Below are positions 18,901-26,802 of a stretch of 64,000 nt of DNA, one piece after another. How positions within the stretch are numbered: the stretch's first letter is position 1; each line of letters starts with the position of its first letter. The stretch lies in contig NZ_AP027149.1 in assembly GCF_027925445.1 (NCBI RefSeq), positions 1,922,001 to 1,986,000 of the forward strand, written 5' to 3'. The translations under genes and the position numbers were made by a program. The DNA comes from Methylocystis bryophila. Lineage in GTDB: Bacteria; Pseudomonadota; Alphaproteobacteria; Rhizobiales; Beijerinckiaceae. The notes under the pieces are model-generated. The model ran no database searches, had not been told where the DNA came from, and saw only the letters and a list, made by a program, of their open reading frames with translations.

Positions 18901-19337
18901 GATTGCTCTTTCTGAATCGCTTGCGCGACTTTCCCGCGCTCGTGGACTTGTCGAGGAGCGCTCAGCAGGATCTTGGGCAGGTCGCCGAGGCTTATGAAGA
19001 TTTTCTACGCGCTCTAGGGTTGCGGCAACTGGCCTCGCTATTGTCAGAATTCAAGCCGCGCGACGTCTGGGAGCGTCGCTTGCAAAGCTCGCTCGAGGAT
19101 GAGCTGCGCTCTGCAGCGGCCCGCTTCGTTCGCGTCGAGCTGAACTCGAAATATCGAGATCTCTCCGCCTTCATTCAAGGATACGGGCTCGATACGCGTC
19201 TTGCCAAGATCCAAGCGCTTCGTAACGAGCTGATCGAAACCGCTCCCGTGACATTGGTGCCTTTCGCCGCGCTGATCAGCGAAGTCCACTCCTTCGTCGA
19301 CGCTTGCGCCGCGGCCGGCGGCGCCGCCCCCCGGTAG
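15951..19337 (+). CDS. NAD-specific glutamate dehydrogenase, compact form without the N-terminal region
   Basis: Oxidatively deaminates glutamate to 2-oxoglutarate. The catalytic half is intact: RGGVRWSERRDDFRTE, the catalytic lysine region VPQGAKGGFVLK, and the NAD-binding GVGGMEGDVFGNGMLLSNN. The protein is 1128 aa, whereas the bacterial large-class enzymes are usually about 1500-1600 aa. The N-terminus (residues 1-130) matches the part immediately before the catalytic domain, so the ACT-like regulatory N-terminal region is missing. The anti-sigma kinase gene ends 15 bases upstream, so the missing part is not simply out of frame. The C-terminal helical region is retained. Confidence 0.85.
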   Translation: MTASAVDDVNRDTMRAKMDWELQFRKVLDRFMKRRRLELQALPEEIDFPESYRLSTAPREAVRDALDLAWVAANERDSLRLSLAARGATRGPWRLALFCRQSRNLDELLPLLSNIGLRVIDQTNFTVVLKGQTLFIRDFRVTSRFADSEWSFVIESSLAAAMDALLRGEVEDDILNGLVLRTSLEWRQVDLLRAYCNYYLQLNDRFDQRRIHGALLTNFRSAELLYRYFEARFKPDAQLGTPSERETGSFPAIRQELIDALDEVEELAEDRILRDVFNLIDSTWRSNFFLPQRGATRSISLKIGSLGVINMPNPRPFAEIYVHARSMEGVHLRGARVARGGVRWSERRDDFRTEILELMSTQMVKNAVIVPQGAKGGFVLKAPVVGVRGSSDAGREAYGIFIRGLLDLTDNPKGAVPERPAELLCYDDPDPYLVVAADKGTANFSDDANEIAADYGFWLGDAFATGGSNGFHHKKLGITARGAWVCVQRHFRESGHDIDEHSLSVIGVGGMEGDVFGNGMLLSNNIRLLGAFNADYIFIDPNPDRQISFMERRRLFETVGSSWRDYNPALLSPGGAVYRRGAKDIFLSPEARKWLGGRSGGFDGEAVIRLMLAAPVDLLWMGGIGTYVKASAETNDAVADHLNDAARVNGAEIRAKVVGEGANLGFTQRARIEYALKGGRINTDAIDNSAGVDLSDHEVNLKILMSSQSEGGDVRSRRDERNLLLREAADEVCAQVLDNNYRQSLCLSLERERCRFDLTPFLEAADQLENAGLLDRVGEAFPSRREMLTRGEQGLTRPELAILIAKGKIVLKRALLEAPGVLDEEWAQAIGESYFPARVRSRYGAGVRGHLLGREIAGAVICNKIVDQAGMSFLAAMESLDPARVSEAVGLYLAFDQILQGDRWRDAVRALDGKMTTERQYELLLQLEEALAFLCRWAWEHGRQLRPDPRSMERWREDLKRYQTHLGASPEFTLLTSAAPEAARLLFLNRLRDFPALVDLSRSAQQDLGQVAEAYEDFLRALGLRQLASLLSEFKPRDVWERRLQSSLEDELRSAAARFVRVELNSKYRDLSAFIQGYGLDTRLAKIQALRNELIETAPVTLVPFAALISEVHSFVDACAAAGGAAPR

Positions 19338-19412
19338 GAGGAGCTTGGAGAGAGTTCGAGTCTCGCGGGCCGTGCGCCGAGCTCGCGGGTGGTCAAGGCG
19401 GAGTTGAGCCCT

Positions 19413-22031
19413 ATGTTTTCGCAGGAGCGGTCGAGTCACAGGGGCTTGGCGATGTTGCTGCAAAGCGGCGATCCGGGGGACGCTTGGCTCTTACGCGCGG
19501 CGCTGGACGGTATGGACGAAGCCGTTTGCGTCATCGACGACGCCGGCGCGCTGGTCTTGATGAACGAAGCCGCCGAAACCTTGGCCGGATGGCGCCAAGC
19601 CGATCTTCAGGGCTGTCTGCTTCCCCTTGTTCCGCCCATCTCCGCCGGAGCCCCTGCTTCGGGTCCGAGCGAGCAAAGATGCAGCTTGCGCCGCGGCGAC
19701 GGGAACGAAATTGCAATCGAGATCAAGCTCAGTGACCTAGAGGGCGCAGCCGCAGGCTTTCGGCTGTTGCGCATGCGCAGAGCGTCTTCCTCGCGCGCGC
19801 CGTTTTCGGATCCGCTAGAATTGGAGCAAATGCTCCCTCAATTGTTCGACACGATTCCCGATGGCGTCATTCTGATCGACGAAACTGGCGTGATGGAATT
19901 TTTCAGCGCCGGCGCCGAGCGGCTCTTCGGATATTCGCGCCAAGAAGCGCTTGGTCAAAATGTTAAAATGCTCATGCCGTCGCCAACGCGAGACCTGCAC
20001 GATCAGTATCTTTCCGCCTATCTCCATACGGGCCAGAAGAAGATCATCGGCGCAGGCCGAGAGGTGGTGGCGCGGCGCAAGGACGGAGCCTTCTTTCCCA
20101 TCTACCTTTCGATCGGCGAGCTCTGGCTGTGGGGAGACCGTCGCTTTCTTGGAGTGACGCATGACCTCACGGAGGCAAAACGGTCAGCAGAGAAAGTCCT
20201 GACGCTCTCCGCCGCGATGGACCAGAGTCCGAATGCGGTGTTGATTGCAGATAGGGAGGGAGTGATTCAATATGTCAATGAAAGCTTCGTGAAGCTCACG
20301 GGCTACTCCGCTCAAGAGCTTGTCAACGCGACGCCGCGCGTGCTGGCTTCGCAGCATACAGAAGCGGAGCAGTATCGGCGGCTGTGGCGAACGATAGGCG
20401 AGGGTCGGGAATGGCGCGGAGAATTCGAAAATCGCCGCAAGGACGGGAGTCTCTACTGGGCGTTGGAGACGATTAAGCCGCTTCGCGACGGCAAAGGCGA
20501 CATCACGCACTACCTCGCAATCCAGGAAGACATCACCGCGCGCAAGCGCGATCGGGAGGCGTTGATCGAGAGCGAAGCGCGCTTCCGTCACGTCGCGGAA
20601 ATGACTGGCGAATGGCTTTGGGAGCAGGACGCCAGCGGGCGGTACACCTATAGCAGCGCTGGGGTCAAGGTGATCCTGGGGTTTGCGCCGGAGGAGATCA
20701 TTGGCAAGAACTATCTCGAGTTGCGCGTCGACGGCCAGGATCATGACGCCGCCCTCCTAAAGCCCCGGCCATTCTTCCGTCTCGTCAATCAGTATCGCCA
20801 CAAAGATGGAACCATCGTGGTCACGGAGTCGAGCGGCGCGCCGATCTTCGACCGGGACGGGCGGCTTGTGCATTGGCGCGGCGTCGACCATGACATCACC
20901 GCGCAGAAGGCTTTCGAAGACGCCTTGCGTCTGCGAGATCGCGCCATCGAATCGGTGCATGTTGGAATATCGATCAGCGACGCGAAGGCGCGGGGGATTC
21001 CGAACATCTACGTCAATCCAGCGTTCTGCCGGATGACCGGCTACGCCCGCGAAGAGCTCCTCGGTCGGAACCTGCGCATGTTGCGCGGACCCGAGACCGA
21101 TGAGGCGGCGCTGGAGCGGTTCAATCGCGCTGTGAGCAGGGGCGAGGATTGCCAGGTCACGCTGCGCGTCTACCGCAGAAACGGCACTTCGTTCTGGAAT
21201 GAACTGCTCGTTTCGCCCGTCGTCGACGAGGCCGGCGAGATCACGAATTTCGTCGGCATCCACACCGACGTCACCGAACGCCGCAGGGAGGCGCAGCGCA
21301 ACCATGAGTTGGAGATCGCCAGGCATATTCAGCTGTCGCTCCTGCCGAACGCGCCATTGCGGTTGCCCGGTGTGGAAATGGCCGGTTACTGCGCGCCGGC
21401 GAGCCAAGTCGGCGGAGACTACTTCGACTATTTCGAGAATGCGGGAACGGTCGACGTCGTTATCGCCGATGTTTCGGGGCACAGCGTCGGCGCGGCTCTG
21501 CTGATGACAGAAGTTCGCAGCACGCTCCGGGTGGAGGCGCGCAAGGCGGTTGCGGCGGTCTCGCCTGCGGAGATTCTGTGGGATCTGAACGAACTGCTCT
21601 ACGACGATCTTACTCGCTCCGAGTCGTTCATCACGATGCTTTACATGAAATACGACCCGGAGGGACGACGACTGACCTACGCCAACGCCGGACATAATCG
21701 GGCTATCCTGCTACGGTTTCCGGGTGGACGACCGACGCTGCTCGACGCGGAAGGATTGGTTTTGGGCGCGCTGCGCGGCGTCGATTTCGAGGAAAGAACC
21801 GTTGAGCTCACCGCGGGCGATCTGCTCCTGCTTTATACCGATGGCGTCACGGAGGCCCAGAACGCTGCAGGCGATTTCTACGGCGTTGAAAGGCTTATCG
21901 AGTCGCTCCGTCAACATAAGGAGCTCGCGTTGGAAGGCATAGTGAACGCTCTTCTCGACGATACGCGCGGGTTCTGCGGAGATCGCCCCCTCGATGATGA
22001 CATCGCCATCGTCGTCATGAAGGCATGCTGA
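19413..22031 (+). CDS. Multi-PAS sensor with C-terminal PP2C/SpoIIE phosphatase
   Basis: RsbU-type serine phosphatase of about 872 aa. At least four, probably five, PAS modules precede the phosphatase. Several are followed by PAC-like segments such as HYLAIQEDITARKR and FVGIHTDVTERRR, and the FFSAGAERLFGYSRQEALGQNVKMLMP type is FixL-like. The C-terminal 240 residues are a PP2C domain with metal ligands in VGGDYFDYF and IADVSGHSVGAALLM, and YTDGVTEAQN near the end. It would dephosphorylate the STAS antagonist. ATG 19413 with GGCGGAG upstream is chosen over GTG 19389. Confidence 0.87.
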   Translation: MFSQERSSHRGLAMLLQSGDPGDAWLLRAALDGMDEAVCVIDDAGALVLMNEAAETLAGWRQADLQGCLLPLVPPISAGAPASGPSEQRCSLRRGDGNEIAIEIKLSDLEGAAAGFRLLRMRRASSSRAPFSDPLELEQMLPQLFDTIPDGVILIDETGVMEFFSAGAERLFGYSRQEALGQNVKMLMPSPTRDLHDQYLSAYLHTGQKKIIGAGREVVARRKDGAFFPIYLSIGELWLWGDRRFLGVTHDLTEAKRSAEKVLTLSAAMDQSPNAVLIADREGVIQYVNESFVKLTGYSAQELVNATPRVLASQHTEAEQYRRLWRTIGEGREWRGEFENRRKDGSLYWALETIKPLRDGKGDITHYLAIQEDITARKRDREALIESEARFRHVAEMTGEWLWEQDASGRYTYSSAGVKVILGFAPEEIIGKNYLELRVDGQDHDAALLKPRPFFRLVNQYRHKDGTIVVTESSGAPIFDRDGRLVHWRGVDHDITAQKAFEDALRLRDRAIESVHVGISISDAKARGIPNIYVNPAFCRMTGYAREELLGRNLRMLRGPETDEAALERFNRAVSRGEDCQVTLRVYRRNGTSFWNELLVSPVVDEAGEITNFVGIHTDVTERRREAQRNHELEIARHIQLSLLPNAPLRLPGVEMAGYCAPASQVGGDYFDYFENAGTVDVVIADVSGHSVGAALLMTEVRSTLRVEARKAVAAVSPAEILWDLNELLYDDLTRSESFITMLYMKYDPEGRRLTYANAGHNRAILLRFPGGRPTLLDAEGLVLGALRGVDFEERTVELTAGDLLLLYTDGVTEAQNAAGDFYGVERLIESLRQHKELALEGIVNALLDDTRGFCGDRPLDDDIAIVVMKAC

Positions 22032-22062
22032 ATTTTGAAACCGCGCGCAATGCGAGGGCGCC

Positions 22063-23019
22063 ATGACCAATAATGTTTCGGCGGGCCATTCGAGACGCCG
22101 CAAAGTCGGCCTCGCGCTGAGCAGCGGAGTGGCGCGTGGTTGGGCGCATATTGGGGCCATACGCGCGCTAAACCGGCTCGGCGTTCCCTTCGATATCGTC
22201 TCCGGTTGCTCGGCAGGGGCTCTCGTGGGCGGTTGCTATCTCGCACGCCAGTTGGATCAGCTGGAGAAGTGGGCGCTGAGCCTGAGTTCGCGCAGAGTCG
22301 TGGGCTATCTCGATCTCAGTTTCGGCCGCGGAGGCATGATCAAGGGAGAAAAGATCAAGAATGAGCTGCGTAAATTTGTGGGTCAGCAACGCATCGAGGA
22401 TCTACATGCACCGTTCATCGCAGTCGCGACTGATTTAGGCACGGGTCACGAAGTCTGGCTAAGGGAAGGCGATCTCGCTGAAGCGATCCGCGCGTCGATT
22501 GCAATGCCAGGGTTGTTGCCGCCGATCGAGTCTCGGGGTCGTTGGTTGGCCGACGGTGCGCTTCTCGATCCCATGCCCGTCGCGGCCGCTCGATCATTGG
22601 GGGCGGATCTCGTTATCGCCGTCAATCTGAACACAGACATTCTCGGGAAGATGCGTCAAGGCGCAACGAGTTCTCGGCTCGCTTTGGGTTTCGACCCGGG
22701 CGCCCTCTTAGCCGCGCAAGCCGAGCTTGCGGAGCGCGCGCCTCCACAAAGTCTCACTCAGGGAATATTCGGCGGAGGCCGCGAAAACCCGAACATTTTT
22801 GGGGTGATGATGACATCGCTCAGCATAATGCAAGACCGTCTGACTCGTTCGCGCTTGGCCGGCGACCCGCCAGACGTTCACATCACGCCGCGCGTCGGAC
22901 ATATCGGATTGCTCGAGTTCGAGCGCGCAGAGGAAGCAATCAGAGAGGGCGAGAACGCCGTCGAGCGCGCTCGTCCGGAGCTGCTGGACGCCTTGGAGGC
23001 GATGGGTCTCGCGATCTAA
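22063..23019 (+). CDS. Patatin-like phospholipase (RssA/YchK type)
   Basis: Probable lipid acyl hydrolase, 318 aa. The catalytic serine sits in the elbow GCSAGALVGG, the aspartate in ADGALLDPMPV, and an oxyanion glycine region is in GVARGWAHIGAIRAL. These are the four conserved patatin blocks in order. No signal peptide is seen, so it is likely cytosolic or peripheral at the inner membrane. It follows the phosphatase gene on the same strand by 31 bases. The physiological substrate cannot be told. Confidence 0.85.
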   Translation: MTNNVSAGHSRRRKVGLALSSGVARGWAHIGAIRALNRLGVPFDIVSGCSAGALVGGCYLARQLDQLEKWALSLSSRRVVGYLDLSFGRGGMIKGEKIKNELRKFVGQQRIEDLHAPFIAVATDLGTGHEVWLREGDLAEAIRASIAMPGLLPPIESRGRWLADGALLDPMPVAAARSLGADLVIAVNLNTDILGKMRQGATSSRLALGFDPGALLAAQAELAERAPPQSLTQGIFGGGRENPNIFGVMMTSLSIMQDRLTRSRLAGDPPDVHITPRVGHIGLLEFERAEEAIREGENAVERARPELLDALEAMGLAI

Positions 23020-23074
23020 TTTCCGTGAGAGAGGCTACGCTCGAGTGAGGCGCACGGGCTGTCCCGGGAGGATT

Positions 23075-23099
23075 GGAACAAGCATCGACGGCGTCGGTT
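23075..23099 (+). promoter_or_regulatory. Candidate EcfG-type promoter for the PRC-barrel gene
   Basis: GGAAC at 23075-23079, 16 bases, then GGTT at 23096-23099, about 70 bases before the ATG. This fits the alphaproteobacterial general-stress promoter pattern (GGAAC-N16/17-cGTT) and the same form recurs before two other small stress genes in the window. Confidence 0.5.
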
Positions 23100-23167
23100 A
23101 TCCTGTCAAAGGAACGCTTTTGAACGGCGTCGACGGCGGGCTAGGCCGCCGCGGGAGAACGAGACCG

Positions 23168-23614
23168 ATGTCGATGAAGCCGATCGCTCTTGCGCTTGCT
23201 CTTGCGGTTCTATCAGGCGGCGCGCGATCTTCTGGAACGCCCGCAGACCAGTTGATCGACGCGCCTGTAGAGACCGTAGCGCCGATGAGGGGTCTGCCGG
23301 ATCATCATTCTTTGATCTCAGCCTATTACATGGCGAAAGTCTACGATCAGAGCAACTACAAGATCGGCGAGATCAAAGACATGCTCGTCGACGAGAATGG
23401 AAACATCAAGGCTGTTCTGCTCTCGGTCGGGACCTTTCTGAGAGTCGGCGAAAAAATTGTCGCCGTACCCTTCGACTCCATCCAGGCGAGCGAGGATGAT
23501 GGGCAGTGGCGGCTCTCTGCAAATCTCTCAACACAGTCTCTAAGAGATGCGCCTGCCTATTTCTACAATCATAGGACGGCGCAATGGCAGTCGCGAAGGC
23601 TGGCCAGCGATTGA
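23168..23614 (+). CDS. PRC-barrel domain protein, probably exported
   Basis: 148 aa. A hydrophobic N-terminal signal-like stretch (KPIALALALAVLSGGARS) precedes a PRC-barrel domain (about residues 50-125: YKIGEIKDMLVDENGNIKAVLLSVGTFLRVGEKIVAVPFDSI). Such periplasmic PRC-barrel proteins are common in Hyphomicrobiales and often stress-induced. ATG 23168 is selected because it starts the signal peptide; the frame is open further upstream without resemblance. A GGAAC-N16-GGTT box lies in front. Molecular function unknown. Confidence 0.78.
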   Translation: MSMKPIALALALAVLSGGARSSGTPADQLIDAPVETVAPMRGLPDHHSLISAYYMAKVYDQSNYKIGEIKDMLVDENGNIKAVLLSVGTFLRVGEKIVAVPFDSIQASEDDGQWRLSANLSTQSLRDAPAYFYNHRTAQWQSRRLASD

Positions 23615-23968
23615 GCCAAGCCTGTTGGAGCGCCGGCCTTTGACGCGGCAAGGGTCGGCGCGGGAGGGCTGCAAATTCACGTGAGATGTATAGCGGCGAG
23701 TGCTCGGCGCCCTGAGGTCGCAGAGGCGCAGTTCGAAATTCGAGAAGCATGTTTGCAGCGGAGTCGCTGCGCGACCCGTGGCGAGCGCTTTCTTTGGAGC
23801 TGGGATAGCGTGTCGAAATTCTTGTTTTCGGTGGGCTTGTCGACCGAAATGTTCGTTCAAGCCGGAACAAATCCATTTGAACGCGAGTTAAGCCGCACAA
23901 AGGGCAATCGCTGGCGCTGGAGCTAAAGGCGCCTGAGCGCTGCGCGCGCAAATCAAAGGAGACGGAAG
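23615..23968 (+). other. Intergenic region with weak EcfG-like box
   Basis: 354 bases between the PRC-barrel and DUF3309 genes. No convincing gene is seen. GGAAC at 23864-23868, 17 bases, then AGTT at 23886-23889 resembles the EcfG promoter with one mismatch in the -10 part and would give a leader of about 75 bases to the DUF3309 gene. Weak call. Confidence 0.35.
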
Positions 23969-24130
23969 ATGCTCTCGACCATCCTGATCGTCGTTTTACT
24001 CTTGGTGCTTGTCGGGGCGCTGCCGACTTGGCCCTACAGTTCGCGCTGGGGCTATGGGCCGGGTGGCGCTGTTAGCGCCGTCCTTCTGATTGTCCTCGTC
24101 CTTGCTGTCTTGGGAAGACTGAATTTCTGA
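23969..24130 (+). CDS. DUF3309 small membrane protein
   Basis: 53 aa: two hydrophobic stretches around a central PTWPYSSRWGYGPGG, the DUF3309 pattern. GGAGACGG precedes the ATG. Predicted inner-membrane microprotein, often found with stress-response genes; function unknown. The following gene, DUF1328, is of the same kind. Confidence 0.8.
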   Translation: MLSTILIVVLLLVLVGALPTWPYSSRWGYGPGGAVSAVLLIVLVLAVLGRLNF

Positions 24131-24190
24131 ACGGGAGCAGCATCTCCGTCTTTCCAGAGAACGTGAAATGTGAGTGAGAAGGAGGAAGCC

Positions 24191-24370
24191 GTGAGTAATC
24201 TTCTCTATTGGGCGCTGCTGTTCCTGGTCGTCGGCGTCGTCGCCGCAGCGCTGGGCTTTGGCGGCGTCGCGGGAACGGCGATCGAGGCCGCGCGGATCGT
24301 TTTCTGGGTGGCGATCGTGCTATTCGTTGTCGCCCTCGTTAGCGGACTGATCGGACGCGGGGGCGTATGA
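24191..24370 (+). CDS. DUF1328 small membrane protein (YtjA type)
   Basis: 59 aa with two membrane helices: LLYWALLFLVVGVVAAALGFGGVAG, a short loop, then IVFWVAIVLFVVALVSGLIG. GTG 24191 is taken as start because AAGGAGG lies just before it; an upstream in-frame start would add seven charged residues. The family is widespread in proteobacteria and of unknown function. A strong terminator follows. Confidence 0.85.
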   Translation: MSNLLYWALLFLVVGVVAAALGFGGVAGTAIEAARIVFWVAIVLFVVALVSGLIGRGGV

Positions 24371-24402
24371 AGCGTCGCCGGTGGGGTCAGGCTACGCTTC
24401 TC

Positions 24403-24426
24403 GGCGCCGCTCTGCGGCGCCTTTTT
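24403..24426 (+). terminator. Rho-independent terminator after DUF1328
   Basis: Perfect 8-bp stem GGCGCCGC/GCGGCGCC with a TCT loop, followed by TTTTT. It ends the short PRC/DUF3309/DUF1328 stress-gene run. Confidence 0.85.
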
Positions 24427-24561
24427 CAATTTGTCAGTCACGCGGTTGGTCGCCCTGCCGGCGTCCGCTCGCCGAGTTATGGATGCGCCTTTCTCCGTCC
24501 CGATCATAGAAGGCTCGCGCGTTTGCACTAATTGAATGTGGCGACTGAAGAGGGACTTCAA

Positions 24562-24774
24562 ATGGAGACATGCGACAAGCCAGTTGCGGAGATGGCGACA
24601 GGAGACGCTTTGAAATGCGCCTGGGACAAGGGGGTGGACGCATTGTCGACTGTCGTTCACAGCCCTGGTTCTGCAAGCATCAACGATTGGGCTCTGGCGT
24701 TCCTCGCGGCGCTTGTGCTCTTGAATCTGCTCTTGTTGGTCCTTCGTCTGCTTTTGCCTTCGAGACCGCTTTGA
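24562..24774 (+). CDS. Hypothetical single-pass membrane protein
   Basis: 70 aa from ATG 24562, with AGAGGG 7 bases upstream. A soluble N-terminal half (METCDKPVAEMATGDALKCAWD) is followed by one strong hydrophobic segment, ALAFLAALVLLNLLLLVLRLLL, at the C-terminus. No family recognised. Its place among small stress genes suggests a similar setting. Modest confidence that it is a real gene. Confidence 0.5.
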   Translation: METCDKPVAEMATGDALKCAWDKGVDALSTVVHSPGSASINDWALAFLAALVLLNLLLLVLRLLLPSRPL

Positions 24775-25031
24775 AAGAGAGAAACGCAGCGGATCTCGAG
24801 CATGAGCCGCACGCAAAGACTTGAGCAGAGCGCGAAGCGGGCTCGAGTTCGTGAAAGCCGCAGCAGAGGAGGGGTTGAGATGCGACTTGGTTCTCCCATC
24901 TTCTAACCACATCCGATCCGCAGTTGAAGCTCGGGCGCATCCTGAGCCGATCCGGCCAGAACCTCGTCCATGAGCCGATTCTGGAGGTCTCTCTTTCCTT
25001 TTGCGCCACATGGCGGCGCGCGAGAAGATCA

Positions 25032-25529
25032 ATGATCACGGAAGGCTTCGGCGGCCTCGTCGTCAAAGAGATCCCCTATCTTCGCGCTTTCGCCATCGCG
25101 ATTGCAGGCAATCGCGTCTTGGCTGAGGACCTCGTGCAGGAGACGCTGGTGAAAGCCTGGTCTCATCATTCTTCCTTCGAGGAGGGCACGAATCTTCGCG
25201 GCTGGCTGGTCACCATCTTGCGCAACACATACTTCACGGAATATCGCAAGCACCAACGCGAGGTGCAGGATAGCGATGGGGTTTTTGCGAGCCGCATCGG
25301 CGTCGACGGCGGACAGCAGATCAAGGTTGAGATGAGCCAGGTGAAAGCGGCGATCGGCAGGCTGCCGGATGATCAGCGAGAAGTTCTGATCATGACGACC
25401 GTTCAGGAGCTTTCCTATGAGGAGGCGAGCGCGATCTTAAATTTGCCGATGGGCACGATCAAAAGTCGATTGAACCGCGCCAGGGCGCGGCTGGCCGAGC
25501 TGTTGGAGCATACGAGTGGACGGGCATGA
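25032..25529 (+). CDS. ECF sigma factor, EcfG-like
   Basis: RNA polymerase sigma factor of 165 aa. Region 2 (LAEDLVQETLVKAWSHHSSFEEGTNLRGWLVTILRN) and region 4 (LPDDQREVLIMTTVQELSYEEASAILNLPMGTIKSRLNRARARL) follow the EcfG/general-stress sigma pattern of alphaproteobacteria. The frame is open upstream to 24924, but ATG 25032 gives the family's usual length. The usual partners NepR and PhyR are not adjacent, so this may be a secondary EcfG paralogue. GGAAC-N16-GGTT boxes before nearby small genes fit its expected promoter specificity. Confidence 0.85.
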   Translation: MITEGFGGLVVKEIPYLRAFAIAIAGNRVLAEDLVQETLVKAWSHHSSFEEGTNLRGWLVTILRNTYFTEYRKHQREVQDSDGVFASRIGVDGGQQIKVEMSQVKAAIGRLPDDQREVLIMTTVQELSYEEASAILNLPMGTIKSRLNRARARLAELLEHTSGRA

Positions 25530-25641
25530 ATTGCGATCCAGCGGGCGTTTAGCTCCGCCTCGAGCGAAATTCTCCAAAGGCTTATGCGATGAGATTGCGC
25601 GCCAACTTCTGATTTGGCGTGAGCTCAAATCGTTCGAATGA

Positions 25642-25658
25642 TTCCCGTCGAACGGGAA
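25642..25658. terminator. Hairpin between convergent genes; part of a dispersed repeat
   Basis: TTCCCGT/ACGGGAA stem with a 3-base loop, followed by AACGTTTT. It lies between the convergent sigma-factor gene and the membrane-protein gene and could terminate both. The surrounding 45 bases resemble a second copy at 52721-52766. Confidence 0.5.
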
Positions 25659-25663
25659 ACGTT

Positions 25664-26167
25664 TTAAGCGCCGGGCGTATTTGTCTGATGGCGACGGTTG
25701 AGCGCATCGAGGATTCGGGACGCGACATAGATCCCGATTCCGGCTCCGAGCAGCAGATGAAAGTTTTTGCCGGCCTGTCCCGCCACCAGCCTGAGCGCGG
25801 GCGCCCCGGTCTTGCCCGCGAGTCCCAGCAGCGCAGTTTCCACGCCGGCCAAGCTCAGAAGATCGCTCGCTTCCCGCAAGGGATGGAGGATCGTCGTCTC
25901 AGCGAGTTGCGCTGCGGTGGCTGCGTGGCGCCGTTCCCGCGCGCGCGCGGCTGCGTAGATGACGATCGCGATAACAAGATAGGCAGCGCCGAGAACGAGA
26001 TAGGCGGCGCGCTCGCCATAAGCATCCCTGAGCCAGGAGTTCGCCGCCGCGGTGCCGAACCCGATCGCGACAACTAGCGGAGCCAGCGCTAGGGCGGCGC
26101 CGGACATACGGCTGACTGCCGCTCTAATCTTCGCCTCCGCCATTTTCAAAATCGGCTCGATGAACAT
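25664..26167 (-). CDS. Hypothetical membrane protein (holin-superfamily-III/YqjE-like)
   Basis: 167 aa with probably two membrane helices around residues 22-45 and 55-75 (ALALAPLVVAIGFGTAAA; AYLVLGAAYLVIAIVIYAAA) and a further hydrophobic C-terminal part. CAGGAG precedes the ATG. It lies 24 bases downstream of the DUF883-like gene on the same strand. This resembles the YqjD-YqjE pairing of ribosome-/membrane-associated stress proteins, but the assignment rests on pattern and context only. Confidence 0.65.
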   Translation of the reverse strand: MFIEPILKMAEAKIRAAVSRMSGAALALAPLVVAIGFGTAAANSWLRDAYGERAAYLVLGAAYLVIAIVIYAAARARERRHAATAAQLAETTILHPLREASDLLSLAGVETALLGLAGKTGAPALRLVAGQAGKNFHLLLGAGIGIYVASRILDALNRRHQTNTPGA

Positions 26168-26191
26168 GGCGAACTCCTGTTTCAGAAACGG

Positions 26192-26503
26192 TCAGCGACC
26201 GGCTTTCCAGATGGCGCCGAGTAAAAACCCCGCGCCGATCGCCAGCGCGATTGTCGTGAGCGGCTGGCTGCGCGCCGAATCGGTCAAGGCGTCCCGCATG
26301 TTGCCGGCGACTTCCTTCGTGCTATCGGCGACCGCTCTTCCTTTTTCCTGCGCCGCCGCGGGAAGTCCGCTAATCCGGTCGGCGACACGATCAGCCGTGG
26401 AGGAAACGCGCTGCCCAATCTGATCCGCCATAGTCGACGCGCGATTGGCGACGGCTCCGGTCGCGTCCTGCATCTGCTCACGCGAGGTGTCTAGGGAACC
26501 CAT
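26192..26503 (-). CDS. DUF883/ElaB/YqjD-like membrane-anchored stress protein
   Basis: 103 aa: a long amphipathic alanine/aspartate-rich helix with recurring DR(V/I) repeats (QRVSSTADRVADRISG) and a C-terminal membrane anchor QPLTTIALAIGAGFLLGAIWKAGR, the classic DUF883 ending. ATG 26503 follows AAGGAG; the frame extends a little upstream without likeness. A GGAAC-N16-GGTT promoter box lies 45 bases upstream. E. coli relatives bind ribosomes at the membrane in stationary phase; that role is inferred here. Confidence 0.8.
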   Translation of the reverse strand: MGSLDTSREQMQDATGAVANRASTMADQIGQRVSSTADRVADRISGLPAAAQEKGRAVADSTKEVAGNMRDALTDSARSQPLTTIALAIGAGFLLGAIWKAGR

Positions 26504-26547
26504 GGTTTGCTCCTTGCATCTTGCGTCTTGGCGACGCACGAGGGCTT

Positions 26548-26572
26548 AACCCGTGAGCGCGTGGGTTGTTCC
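26548..26572 (-). promoter_or_regulatory. Candidate EcfG-type promoter for the DUF883-like gene
   Basis: Read on the minus strand: GGAAC, 16 bases, GGTT, ending about 45 bases before the start codon. Same spacing and same -10 core as the boxes at 23075 and 27121. Confidence 0.6.
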
Positions 26573-26757
26573 CGTCTGTGGTGACACGAAGAACAAGGGG
26601 TGCTCGAGCGCCGTTAGGCTCGCGTGGCCCAGCGCCTCGCATCTTGTCGGAGGGGCTGATCTAACCGCAGGCGCTGGAGGCGATGACTTTGCACGTCGAA
26701 TCTTCAAGCGGCCAGCGCGACACGCGCTGCGACGGCGTGCGCGGCGCCAAACAAGCT

Positions 26758-26776
26758 AAAGGGCGCTCACGCGCCC
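26758..26776 (-). terminator. Terminator-like hairpin after csbD
   Basis: On the minus strand GGGCGC-GTGA-GCGCCC followed by TTTA, 27 bases after the CsbD stop codon. The U-run is short. Confidence 0.6.
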
Positions 26777-26802
26777 TTCGCCTTTCACGTGGATGCTAAC
26801 CT

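Noticed and set aside
23681..23926. 81-codon plus-strand frame between the PRC-barrel and DUF3309 genes
   Set aside because: Cysteine/arginine-rich shadow-like composition, no ribosome site, and an EcfG-like box lies inside it.
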